Shown: positions 26,728 through 35,915 of the stretch, one piece after another
Numbering within the stretch: position 1 is the stretch's first letter
How the letters are laid out: every line of letters starts with the position of its first letter
Source: Vibrio ichthyoenteri ATCC 700023
Lineage (GTDB): Bacteria; Pseudomonadota; Gammaproteobacteria; Enterobacterales; Vibrionaceae
Direction of reading: 5' to 3'
DNA length: 64,000 nucleotides
Assembly: GCF_000222605.1 (NCBI RefSeq)
Contig: NZ_AFWF01000038.1
Span: 1 to 64,000 of the forward strand
Notes under the pieces: generated by a model
Database searches by the model: none
Told to the model about the DNA's origin: nothing
The model's input: only the letters and a program-made list of their open reading frames with translations
Position numbers and translations under genes: made by a program

Positions 26728-28269
26728 TTAACGGTAAGTTGGAGACATTTCCATGCTCACCACTCGTGGAGCACGGTCTAAGATACCCGTTCTTTCAGCC
26801 GCTTCTGCACCTAAGCCAGTCGTATTGGTACGCGAACCACACTCAGAGAATTTAGCGATGTCAGACAACTTAACCATGTAACCTGTTACGCGTACTAAAT
26901 CATTTGATGCTACGTTGGCTGTAAACTCGCGGTAACCCAGAGCCAATGCACCTTTACATAAATTGAACATCGCTTCAGGGTTTGATTTAACCGTTTCATC
27001 AATGGTTAGAATATCGCTAATGCCTGACGTGTAGTATTGGTGATGAGCCGCGTTTGCCTGAATATAGCTCACTGGATCAGGCTCTGTACCGTAAGGTAGA
27101 CGCACACCCGGAGTCACGCCTTCATCAAGACTGATACCGCCTTGAGCATGGAGCAACGCGCGGCCTTCTAGTCCGTATTTTACCGGTGAGTTATCTACGA
27201 TTTCAGCCAACTTAGCTGAAATTCGGTGACCCATTTGATTAGCCGCTTCATCTTGACCATAACGAGCAACATTACCTTCTTTTTCAATCAGGATATTCAC
27301 CGCTTCTGCCATGCCGTAAATACCAAACATCGGCGCAAAACGAGACTCTTCAATTAGGCCTTCTTGCGTTAGGAAGCCTTTAAAGAAGTTTGAGTTTTCG
27401 TGCAGATGGCTGCTACGCGCATCCATTAACTCAATCATTAACGCACAGTATTTTGGCAGTACGTTCGCTAGGAAATCTTCGCTATTTCCTGATACTTTTG
27501 CCACTTCTTTCAGGTTCATACGAACAAGAGTATTTGAACCACCTGCCAGTGGCAGCGAGTTGTAACAACTTACAATACCAAACTTCTTATCACCATAGCT
27601 TTGAGCGTGGATTGGGTAGTTAGCAATATGAGGTTTGCTGCACTCACAAATGTTCGATGCGGCTTGACGTAACAAGTCATCTGGCGTGATAGCAGGATCG
27701 TACATAAAGGTTAAGTTTGGTGCGATCTGTTTTAGCTCAGCGTCGACTTTCAAAATAGTGCGACAAATAATATTGTCTGCAGGGCCGATGTTCACGTGCA
27801 TGAATGCATCTGGTAACGTACGGTCCAACATAATCCAGAAGCGTTTTAGTTTGGTGTAAATTTGTTCGTCGCTCAGATCACCAACAAACGGCATCAACAC
27901 ATCATCTAATTGACCAAGGTAAACCGGAATATTGGTTACTGACGGTACGTGATGGTAGATAATGGTTAATAGATTCAACGCATCATCAAAATCTTGTGCT
28001 GCCGCAAGCTCAAGGTACTCAGAGCCTTGCTGTAGGAATTTCGCGTAATCAGGCAATACATAACGAGGTTTAAACGGTGCATGACCTTCAAACATGTCAC
28101 ACAACACACCCTCTTCCATTGCTTTAGCAACCTCAGTAGAGATTGGCATATAAGGCAAATTCGCTTCCGCTTCTAAAGCTAAAAACTGGTTCTTTTGCTT
28201 AGGGTTAAGATTCGCATCCGTAACGATTGAGTGGATACGTTGTTGAAAAGCATTAAGAGTGTTGGACAT
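26728..28269 (-). CDS. yjjI: YjjI-family glycyl-radical enzyme
   Basis: The 513-residue protein corresponds in length to E. coli YjjI (DUF3029). The glycyl-radical signature RVTGY lies at residues 460-464, so Gly463 should carry the radical. About 50 residues follow it, ending MEMSPTYR. A candidate active-site Cys is in GIVSCYNSLPLAGGSN. Glycyl-radical enzymes work only without oxygen. The substrate of YjjI is not established as far as I know; in E. coli the gene lies beside the deo operon, which is not the case here. AAGGA precedes the ATG, and a perfect palindrome lies about 80 bp upstream. Confidence 0.92.
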   Translation of the reverse strand: MSNTLNAFQQRIHSIVTDANLNPKQKNQFLALEAEANLPYMPISTEVAKAMEEGVLCDMFEGHAPFKPRYVLPDYAKFLQQGSEYLELAAAQDFDDALNLLTIIYHHVPSVTNIPVYLGQLDDVLMPFVGDLSDEQIYTKLKRFWIMLDRTLPDAFMHVNIGPADNIICRTILKVDAELKQIAPNLTFMYDPAITPDDLLRQAASNICECSKPHIANYPIHAQSYGDKKFGIVSCYNSLPLAGGSNTLVRMNLKEVAKVSGNSEDFLANVLPKYCALMIELMDARSSHLHENSNFFKGFLTQEGLIEESRFAPMFGIYGMAEAVNILIEKEGNVARYGQDEAANQMGHRISAKLAEIVDNSPVKYGLEGRALLHAQGGISLDEGVTPGVRLPYGTEPDPVSYIQANAAHHQYYTSGISDILTIDETVKSNPEAMFNLCKGALALGYREFTANVASNDLVRVTGYMVKLSDIAKFSECGSRTNTTGLGAEAAERTGILDRAPRVVSMEMSPTYR

Positions 28270-28345
28270 GGTCTATTCCTTATAATTTTCATGGATTTTA
28301 TCCCGCACCAATGATGTCCACAATTGAAATTAGATGAAATACACT

Positions 28346-28360
28346 TTTCCATTATGGAAA
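28346..28360. promoter_or_regulatory. Perfect 15-base palindrome upstream of yjjI
   Basis: TTTCCAT-T-ATGGAAA is a perfect 7-1-7 inverted repeat in the 120 bp between the yjjI start and the MCP terminator. It also contains the T-N11-A spacing used by LysR-type regulators. No known factor is assigned. The convergent LysR gene is a candidate. Confidence 0.5.
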
Positions 28361-28393
28361 CATGAAAAACAAAAATGATATTGACCGAATAGT

Positions 28394-28419
28394 AAAAAGC
28401 CCGGTGATTAAACCGGGCT
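28394..28419 (-). terminator. Terminator of the chemoreceptor gene
   Basis: Eight-base-pair stem AGCCCGGT / ACCGGGCT with a six-base loop and five T residues on the minus strand, 25 bp after the stop codon of the broken MCP gene. Confidence 0.85.
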
Positions 28420-28444
28420 CGATTGGTTGTAGAATATCGCTTAA

Positions 28445-30317
28445 TTACAGCTTAAAGCGACGGATCTCATTCTCTAGTTCCTGAGATAAATTGGATAATT
28501 TAACCGCTTGTTCCGCAGCCATATTGGCCTCTTCAGCCAACTCAAATGAAACGTCACGAATACCAACCGTATTACGCGTGATTTCTGAAGTCACTGACGC
28601 TTGTTCTTCTGCCGCCGACGCAATTTGGGTTGCCATATCACTGATTGATTCCACGGTGGTATGAATTTGTGCCAAGCTTACTGCCGCTGAATCCGCATCA
28701 GTTACGCTGGTATCAGCCAACATACGGCTATCACCCATGATGTTCACGGCACGCGCCGTTGTTGCTTGCAGCGTTTCAATCATTTGCTGGATCTCTTGCG
28801 TTGAAGAGTGAGTGCGCTGACTCAACACTCGCACTTCATCTGCAACCACAGCAAAGCCGCGGCCTTGCTCACCCGCTCGTGCCGCTTCAATGGCGGCATT
28901 TAATGCCAACAGATTGGTTTGTTCTGCAATGCCCTGAATGGTCGCCAAGATTGAGTTGATGCTATGACCATGGCTTTCAAGCTCTTGAATCACTTCTGTC
29001 GCCACGACAACTTCTTGCGCTAGGTTTTGAATTGAACTTTGAGTTTGTGTCACTTGCGTACTACCGTGAGTACACGCACCGACTGCTTCTGTTGCATTTT
29101 GCGCAGTATTTTCTGCGTTGCCGGCAATCTCTTGTGTCGCCGCAGCCATCTCGTTGATCGCTGTCGCGACCATATTGATTTCATCTTGCTGAGTACGAAT
29201 ACGAATTCGACGATCTTCAGCTTGCTTTGCTGTATCGCTTGCTTGACCATTTAGCGCCGTTGAAACACTGCTCAAAGTCGTCACCATCTGGTGCATATTG
29301 CCGACAAAGGTGTTGAAGCTAATCGCCAAACGACCCACTTCATCTTGGCTATGTGGTACCAGGCGCTGAGTCAGATCTGCATCACCAGACGCGATTTCAT
29401 CCAGTGCTTTTGATACGCGCAAAAGATCGCGGAAAAGGAAGCTCACCAGCCATGACACAGCAAAAGCAACAAATGCAGTGATCATTAGCGCGGTCAGGAT
29501 CAGCTCTTGCAACAAGTCACTGTGGCCTGCTTGCTCTGTTTCACGATCCATTTCAATCGCGAACATCCAATCGGTATTCGGGACATTTTTAAAGTAATAG
29601 AGCTTCTCAACACCATCTTTTTCTACGATTTCAATATCACCTTTATTAGCTAAACCTTCGATAACCGACAAGGTCATTTGAGGTGACAGCGCGGTGACAG
29701 GCTTTAATAGCAAATTCTTATTTGGGTGTGCCATCTTGCTTATCGATAAGCATTGCGTAGGCATTTTTACCCGCATCTAAGCTGATCACGTCATCAATCA
29801 ACTGATCCAGCAAGACATCTGCCGCAACCACACCAACTTTTGTGCCATTAACCGTCACCGGCTCAGCAATTGAAACCAGTAGCGCGCCAGTAATCGCATC
29901 TTGGTATGCGGTCGTAATAATTTGGCGACCCGCATTGTTCGCATCAATATACCAAGGGCGAGTACGAGGATCGTAATCAGCACGATTACGTTCTGGATGG
30001 GAACGGTACATATTACCCGCTGGCGTTCCTAAGAAAATATCATCAAAGCCACCCGCCACTCGTGCTTACTTCAAAAAGGGAACAACGTCGGCTTGTGTAC
30101 TGTGTTGATTAAAAGAGGAAGCAATATCACGACGAATGCTAATCCAGTCAGAAATACCAACCGCAGCCGTATTTGATAAACTTTCCGCACGGGAATACAT
30201 ACCATTGCGAGTTTGCTGATATAGCTGATCAGCAGAAAGCCAAGTCAGTGCACTCGCCATTAGCATGACCGCTAACAGGCTTGCACCAATCAATTTTTGT
30301 TTTAGTGACAGGTTCAT
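28445..30317 (-). pseudogene. Methyl-accepting chemotaxis protein, broken by one stop codon and one frameshift
   Basis: Three fragments together make a receptor of normal size (about 624 residues). N-terminal part, 30317-30066: membrane helix 1 and the start of a dCACHE-type sensor. Middle part, 30059-29718: same frame as the first, separated from it by a TAA at 30066-30068 where a sense codon is expected (Phe-Leu-Lys-stop-Ala-Arg-Val-Ala-Gly-Gly). C-terminal part: the other frame, joined near 29720-29735, where a Lys-Gln-Asp-Gly stretch should run on into Ala-His-Pro-Asn-Lys-Asn. It holds the sensor end, membrane helix 2, HAMP and a complete MA signalling domain with [21 protein letters not shown]. 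Two independent lesions argue for real decay rather than a single read error. The C-terminal frame remains open and could still be translated weakly. Confidence 0.88.
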
Positions 30318-30566
30318 ATAATTTTGCTTCTATTGATGAAAATTTGCGAGGAAGATAACAGAACTTCGAGGGCGAATTTTAGTGGTAAAAACAGTTAGTT
30401 GCACGGAGTATTGCAACAAATTGTTTCTATCAACAATTCTGCGAGCCTATACGCAACCATATCAATATAGAAAAAGAGGAAGAGAATAAAGAAGAGAGTA
30501 CAACGTGATGAAATATAGGTTAAAAGCTAAAAACAACTCACTACTACAAGCTGTCCGCCTAAGCAG

Positions 30567-30821
30567 CTAATTTGCGCTGGTGTTTAACCAATCTAACAGT
30601 TCCTTACCGTAAAAAACCTCGGTTTGCAGGTGGAGCACTAAGAGAATCATAAAAGCAGCGGCGCAGAGAAGGTTGATGCGCTTGGTATAGCGTTTCTTAT
30701 TGTATTCTCCGTAGGTAATGATCTGCGCAGTGACCAACATAAAAGGATAAGCAATAATGAGAGCGATCAGCCACACCAAATAGATCGACATGGCCATTTC
30801 TGTTAACTGCCCGTTAGGCAT
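30567..30821 (-). CDS. Small hypothetical inner-membrane protein
   Basis: The 84-residue protein is hydrophobic, with membrane segments at about residues 11-35 and 50-67 and a basic loop (YNKKRYTKR) between them that would face the cytoplasm. I do not recognise the family. The ATG at 30821 is preceded by a purine-rich TAGGAG on the minus strand. It stands alone between the broken receptor gene and the LysE exporter. Confidence 0.6.
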   Translation of the reverse strand: MPNGQLTEMAMSIYLVWLIALIIAYPFMLVTAQIITYGEYNKKRYTKRINLLCAAAFMILLVLHLQTEVFYGKELLDWLNTSAN

Positions 30822-30889
30822 AGTCCGCTCCTAATAAAGAAGTTACGATGCGAGCGTAGCAGAGTTAATAAACCATCATTGCGAATCAG

Positions 30890-31570
30890 TTAAGCTTTTG
30901 ATGCTGTAGACAGCAAGGTTCCCGCACCGATAAACACCCCTCCGGTAATACGATTAAACAGTTTCGCTCTACCCTTTGCAAACAACCAATTAGACGATTT
31001 AGCGCCCAACTTGGCATAAACCGCGAGCCATGAAAATTCCATCAGCATAAAAGTAGCAGTGAAAATCAGATATTGAGCCAGTAACGGCGCGGTCGGATCA
31101 ATAAACTGAGGGAACAATGCGGTAAAAAACAAAATCGCTTTAGGGTTACTGCTACCAACGATGAAACCGGAAAAGAAATGCTTCAAAGGTGCTTGAACAG
31201 AATCTGAGGCATCCTCTTGCAGTTGGTACTCGCGCTCTTTAGAAGCAAACGCCTTGATACCCAGATAAATCAAGTACGCAGCGCCTGTATACTTAATAAT
31301 ATTAAACGTGAGTTCAGATGACGCGATAATTAAACCAAGGCCTGTGAACGACAAGGTTAAGATAATCGTAATCGCCACTAAACTGCCCAACGCGGTATAG
31401 ATACCAATGCGAAAACCATGTGTTACTCCTTTGGTCATACAGAGTAATGAACTTGGCCCGGGAGATGCTGTTAAAATGAGGATCGCAACAAAATATAATG
31501 CCCATGTATCTAAGCTCATGACTGAACTGACGATAAATAGGCTGTCAATAAACTCTGACGATGATGGCAT
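30890..31570 (-). CDS. LysE/RhtB-family amino-acid exporter
   Basis: The 226-residue protein has six predicted membrane segments and the LysE family start ILTASPGPSSLLCMTKGVTHG, followed by YLIYLGIKAF and NPKAILFFTALFPQFI. Relatives export lysine, threonine, homoserine lactone or leucine; the substrate cannot be assigned. Two starts are possible. The ATG at 31570 has a strong GGGAGAG site and adds 17 residues to the usual family N-terminus. The ATG at 31519 gives a family-like start (MSLDTWALYF) but has no good ribosome binding site. I keep the longer form. Confidence 0.9.
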   Translation of the reverse strand: MPSSSEFIDSLFIVSSVMSLDTWALYFVAILILTASPGPSSLLCMTKGVTHGFRIGIYTALGSLVAITIILTLSFTGLGLIIASSELTFNIIKYTGAAYLIYLGIKAFASKEREYQLQEDASDSVQAPLKHFFSGFIVGSSNPKAILFFTALFPQFIDPTAPLLAQYLIFTATFMLMEFSWLAVYAKLGAKSSNWLFAKGRAKLFNRITGGVFIGAGTLLSTASKA

Positions 31571-31770
31571 AACTCTCTCCCTGTTAGTCTTTGCATTACT
31601 TCCTGTGATGCCCTTTCAATTCAACAAATTCTAAATCGTTTGTCCATAGGCCATTGGTCTAAAGACGCCATACGATAAGTATGGTGGGTAACGCTTTGAA
31701 AAGCAGCAATCGTTACTTTTCCCTGAGGCCACAACCACCGAAGTTTTGATCTAGATATATTCCAGCCATA

Positions 31771-31795
31771 AAAAAACCGAGCCTTAGGCTCGGTT
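31771..31795 (-). terminator. Terminator of gyrA
   Basis: Nine-base-pair stem AACCGAGCC / GGCTCGGTT with a three-base loop and six T residues on the minus strand, 19 bp after the gyrA stop. Confidence 0.88.
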
Positions 31796-31813
31796 CTTAT
31801 TTACGCTTAGAGA

Positions 31814-34471
31814 TTACTCTTCAGAGTCATCTTCTGCTGCATCATCAACTGAATCACTTGCTTCAATATCTGTTGCTTGTGGCGCTGTTTCCGATGTCGC
31901 TGCTACTGCAACTTCACCCTCTTCACCTTCAAGCAATTCAGATTCTTCAACTTCATCAATACGTTGCAGACCAACTACGTTTTCATCAGTTGCTGTACGG
32001 ATTAGAGTCACACCTTGGGTATTTCGGCCTACTTGGCTTACTTCCGCAACGCGCGTACGAACAAGCGTACCTGCGTCAGTGATCATCATCATCTCATCGC
32101 CTTCTTCTACTTGAACAGCGCCAACTACAGGGCCGTTACGTTCAGAAACTTTGATAGAGACAACACCTTGAGTCGCACGACCTTTGGTTGGGTACTCAGC
32201 AAGCTCAGTACGCTTACCGTAACCATTTTGTGTCACTGTTAGGATGTCACCTTCATTTGAAGGAACAATCAGAGACACAACTTGGTCATCACCCGCCAAA
32301 CGCATGCCACGCACGCCTGATGCTGTACGGCCCATGGCGCGTACTTTATCTTCGCTAAAGCGAACAACTTTACCCGCTTTAGAGAACAGCATGATGTCGC
32401 TTTGACCATCGGTAATGTCAACGCCAATCAAAGAATCATCATCACGTAAATTAACCGCAATTAGACCGTTTGCACGAACGTTAGCGAACTGGTTCAGAGG
32501 TGTCTTCTTAACAGTACCGTCACCAGTAGCCATAAAGATGAACTTCTCAGCGCTGAATTCAGACACTGGTAGAATCGCCGTAATACGCTCGCCATCTTCT
32601 AGAGGAAGAATGTTAACGATAGGCTTACCACGAGCAGTACGACTTGCTAGAGGCAATTGATATACTTTCAGACGGTACGTCTTACCACGAGTAGAGAAAC
32701 ATAAGATGTTGTCATGAGTGTTAGCAACAAGCAGACGCTCGATGTAATCCTCTTCTTTCATCTTAGTTGCACTCTTACCTTTACCACCACGACGCTGAGC
32801 TTCGTAGTCGCTTAGGATTTGGTACTTAACGTAACCTTCGTGAGAAAGCGTTACCACAACATCTTCACGAGCAATAAGCTCTTCCATGTCGATATCATGA
32901 CTTGCCGCAGTGATTTCTGTACGACGAGCATCGCCGTAAGCTTCACGTACTAACTCAAGCTCTTCACGAATCACTTCCATCAAACGCTCAGTGCTTGCAA
33001 GGATATGCATTAGCTCAGCGATTTCTTCTAGTAGTGCTTTGTACTCGTCTAAAATCTTCTCGTGCTCTAAACCGGTTAGACGGTGTAGGCGAAGTTCTAG
33101 AATAGCTTGCGCTTGGGTTTCAGTGAGGAAGTATTGACCGTCACGGATACCGTATTCTGGCTCTAACCAATCTGGACGTGCAGCATCGTTGCCGGCACTT
33201 TCAAGCATTGCTGCAACGTTACCAAGATCCCAACCACGTGCAATTAGGCCCGCTTTCGCTTCTGCTGGTGTTGCTGCATTACGAATCAGCTCGATGATTT
33301 CATCGATATTCGCTAGTGCAAGAGCAAGTGCTTCTAGGATATGAGCGCGTTCGCGTGCTTTCTTCAATTCAAAGATAGTACGACGAGTTACAACTTCACG
33401 ACGGTGATCGACAAAGCACTTCAACATTTCTTTTAAGTTGAATAGCTTAGGCTGGCCGTGATCCAACGCAACCATGTTGATACCGAAAGTCGTTTGCAGC
33501 TGAGTTTGTGCGTATAGGTTGTTTAGAACCACTTCGCCCACTGCATCACGCTTACATTCAATAACAATACGCATACCATCTTTATCAGATTCGTCGCGCA
33601 GTGCACTGATGCCTTCAACTTTCTTATCTTTAACAAGCTCTGCGATTTTTTCAATCAAGCGAGCTTTGTTCACTTGGTACGGAATTTCGCTGACAATAAT
33701 GGTTTCGCGACCATTTTTCTCAGTTTCAATCTCCGCTTTTGAACGCATGTAGATCTTACCACGGCCCGTTTTATAAGCATCGATGATGCCTTTACGGCCA
33801 CTGATAAGTGCAGCTGTTGGGAAGTCTGGGCCTGGGATGTAATCCATCAGCTCATCAATCGTGATGTCTTCGTTATTGATGTAAGCCAAACAGCCGTCAA
33901 TCACTTCCGTCAGGTTATGCGGAGGAATGTTTGTTGCCATACCTACTGCGATACCGGATGAACCGTTTACCAATAGGTTAGGAATTTTTGTCGGTAGAAC
34001 CGCTGGGATCTGTTCAGTGCCATCATAGTTAGGTACGAAATCAACGGTCTCTTTATCAAGATCCGTCAACAACTCACCGGCGATTTTTGACATACGAACT
34101 TCGGTGTAACGCATTGCCGCTGCTGAATCGCCATCGACTGAACCAAAGTTGCCTTGACCGTCAACTAGCATATAGCGTAGTGAGAACGGCTGCGCCATAC
34201 GAACAATCGATTCGTATACTGCACTATCACCATGTGGGTGATATTTACCGATTACGTCGCCAACAACACGGGCAGATTTTTTATATGGTTTATTCCAATC
34301 GTTGCCTAGTACATTCATCGCGAATAGAACGCGGCGGTGTACTGGTTTTAGGCCATCACGCACATCAGGAAGAGCACGACCGACGATAACTGACATCGCG
34401 TAGTCGAGGTATGAACCTCTAAGCTCATCTTCAATGTTTACGGGCGTGATCTCTTTAGCTAAATCGCTCAT
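31814..34471 (-). CDS. gyrA: DNA gyrase subunit A
   Basis: The 885-residue protein breaks and rejoins DNA in the A2B2 gyrase and introduces negative supercoils. The active-site tyrosine is Tyr122 in AAAMRYTE. The quinolone-resistance region reads [17 protein letters not shown]: Ser83 is the sensitive form and residue 87 is Glu where E. coli has Asp, still acidic. The C-terminal beta-pinwheel domain contains the GyrA box QRRGGKG at about residue 560. The acidic tail (rich in Glu and Asp after residue 845) is typical. It is divergent from ubiG with about 280 bp between starts, the conserved gamma-proteobacterial arrangement. Confidence 0.98.
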   Translation of the reverse strand: MSDLAKEITPVNIEDELRGSYLDYAMSVIVGRALPDVRDGLKPVHRRVLFAMNVLGNDWNKPYKKSARVVGDVIGKYHPHGDSAVYESIVRMAQPFSLRYMLVDGQGNFGSVDGDSAAAMRYTEVRMSKIAGELLTDLDKETVDFVPNYDGTEQIPAVLPTKIPNLLVNGSSGIAVGMATNIPPHNLTEVIDGCLAYINNEDITIDELMDYIPGPDFPTAALISGRKGIIDAYKTGRGKIYMRSKAEIETEKNGRETIIVSEIPYQVNKARLIEKIAELVKDKKVEGISALRDESDKDGMRIVIECKRDAVGEVVLNNLYAQTQLQTTFGINMVALDHGQPKLFNLKEMLKCFVDHRREVVTRRTIFELKKARERAHILEALALALANIDEIIELIRNAATPAEAKAGLIARGWDLGNVAAMLESAGNDAARPDWLEPEYGIRDGQYFLTETQAQAILELRLHRLTGLEHEKILDEYKALLEEIAELMHILASTERLMEVIREELELVREAYGDARRTEITAASHDIDMEELIAREDVVVTLSHEGYVKYQILSDYEAQRRGGKGKSATKMKEEDYIERLLVANTHDNILCFSTRGKTYRLKVYQLPLASRTARGKPIVNILPLEDGERITAILPVSEFSAEKFIFMATGDGTVKKTPLNQFANVRANGLIAVNLRDDDSLIGVDITDGQSDIMLFSKAGKVVRFSEDKVRAMGRTASGVRGMRLAGDDQVVSLIVPSNEGDILTVTQNGYGKRTELAEYPTKGRATQGVVSIKVSERNGPVVGAVQVEEGDEMMMITDAGTLVRTRVAEVSQVGRNTQGVTLIRTATDENVVGLQRIDEVEESELLEGEEGEVAVAATSETAPQATDIEASDSVDDAAEDDSEE

Positions 34472-34750
34472 AGAGCCATTATCCCTCTATTTTCAGATCG
34501 TAAATACGATTCGTGTAAGGTGCAAAAATATAACATATAAATCGTCACTTCGGCATCACTTTCCCTCTCCTTTTATCAGGTTGTGAGCTTTGTTGTGATT
34601 CAACTGTCGAGAATTTGCACACAGTGCATATATCCTGCTGATTAGTGGTTATATTTTCAGCAATATTCGAGAAAACTCGCTTTGCCTATGGAGAGCGAAC
34701 ATTTTGTCGCTATAATGCCAAGCGAAGTTTGCCAAATAGATAGATGGATT

Positions 34751-35464
34751 ATGACAAAAACACAAAACGTAGATCCGAGCGAGATCAAAAAGTTTGAAGA
34801 GATGGCGTCACGCTGGTGGGATTTAGAAGGTGAATTCAAACCTCTACACCAAATCAACCCGTTGCGTTTGAATTATGTAATGGAATGTGCTGATGGTCTA
34901 TTTGGTAAGAAGGTTCTTGATGTGGGTTGCGGTGGTGGCATCCTTGCAGAAAGCATGGCGCGTGAAGGCGCTATCGTAACCGGCTTAGATATGGGCAAAG
35001 AGCCGCTTGAAGTTGCACGACTGCATGCACTTGAAACAGGCACTAAGCTGGATTACATCCGTAGCACGATTGAAGACCACGCGGTTGAGCATGCAGGCAC
35101 TTATGATGTAGTGACTTGTATGGAGATGCTAGAACACGTTCCTGACCCATTATCGGTTATTCGTTCATGTGCTGCACTGGTTAAACCCGATGGTCATGTT
35201 TTCTTCTCTACCCTCAATCGCAACATTAAATCGTATTTGTTTGCGATTGTCGGCGCTGAGAAACTACTGAAAATTGTTCCAGATGGCACTCACGACCATG
35301 AAAAATTCATTCGCCCTTCAGAAATGATCAAAATGATCGATCAAACCGATCTTATTGAATTGGGCATCACAGGCCTGCATTACAACCCACTGACTGGGCG
35401 TTACAAGCTCGGCCAAAATGTTGATGTCAATTACATCGTCCATACGCGGAAAACAGGCGCCTGA
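34751..35464 (+). CDS. ubiG: Bifunctional ubiquinone 3-O-methyltransferase
   Basis: I start at the ATG at 34751, giving 237 residues ([17 protein letters not shown]), the usual length; an in-frame ATG at 34682 would add 23 residues without family similarity. SAM-binding motif I is [16 protein letters not shown], followed by VTGLDMG and the [16 protein letters not shown] segment. It carries out both O-methylations of ubiquinone biosynthesis. It faces away from gyrA and ends at a strong terminator before the nrdA promoter region. Confidence 0.96.
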   Translation: MTKTQNVDPSEIKKFEEMASRWWDLEGEFKPLHQINPLRLNYVMECADGLFGKKVLDVGCGGGILAESMAREGAIVTGLDMGKEPLEVARLHALETGTKLDYIRSTIEDHAVEHAGTYDVVTCMEMLEHVPDPLSVIRSCAALVKPDGHVFFSTLNRNIKSYLFAIVGAEKLLKIVPDGTHDHEKFIRPSEMIKMIDQTDLIELGITGLHYNPLTGRYKLGQNVDVNYIVHTRKTGA

Positions 35465-35483
35465 CGAACGATTGACCAATTTG

Positions 35484-35513
35484 AGGCGGCCGCACAAAAT
35501 GTCCGCCTTTTTT
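35484..35513 (+). terminator. Terminator of ubiG
   Basis: Stem AGGCGG / CCGCCT around a 13-base loop, then six T residues, about 20 bp after the stop codon. Confidence 0.8.
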
Positions 35514-35714
35514 GAGTAATTTTGCATATTTTTCGTGCGACCGATTCCACTTTGTACAGCAGTAAAATCACTTTCATTTTTTCTCGAAGATCAAGATATT
35601 TATTTTTGTTTAAGGTTAAGATTAAACCGATTCAAAAACAGTATTTTTCTACCGTCAAATCCCACCTAATTTCATGAGTTAGTATCCACTTACTGTTTTT
35701 TTTGATTTTGTCAG

Positions 35715-35723
35715 TTATCCACA
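35715..35723 (+). promoter_or_regulatory. DnaA box
   Basis: TTATCCACA is the exact high-affinity DnaA consensus, 193 bp before the nrdA start. DnaA-ATP control of nrdAB is established in E. coli, and this single box fits that role. Confidence 0.65.
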
Positions 35724-35792
35724 AGTCATCCAAGATCTTCAACTTGAAAAGAAGTGTCAATAGCACTATCTTGTAACCCGCAGACAAGATTA

Positions 35793-35829
35793 CCCCTATA
35801 TCTTGTGTTTGCACTACAATATATAGATA
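35793..35829 (+). promoter_or_regulatory. Candidate NrdR box pair
   Basis: CCCCTATATCTTGTGT (35793-35808) and CTACAATATATAGATA (35814-35829) resemble the 16-base NrdR box, with centres 21 bp apart, which is two helical turns. A weaker similar sequence lies one 32 bp step upstream near 35763-35778. NrdR represses ribonucleotide reductase genes when dATP is high. The match was made by eye. Confidence 0.45.
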
Positions 35830-35915
35830 GATTTTGCTCGCAAAGCCGAACACGATTTTACAACAACTACACGAAAATTCGGCTTTAATCAGTTTTGTTA
35901 GGGAAAAGAATCAGA

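Larger units (their letters stand above)
35514..35915 (+). promoter_or_regulatory. nrdA control region
   Basis: The roughly 400 bp before nrdA contain no gene; a minus-strand open frame at 35632-35853 is AT-rich and has no family pattern. The region contains a consensus DnaA box and NrdR-like sites, listed separately. The 5-prime half is very AT-rich. This fits the cell-cycle and nucleotide-pool control of class Ia ribonucleotide reductase in gamma-proteobacteria. Confidence 0.6.

Noticed and set aside
35763-35778. Third NrdR box
   Set aside because: Only the central ATCTTGT part is shared with the nearby boxes; mentioned as weak and not listed as a feature.
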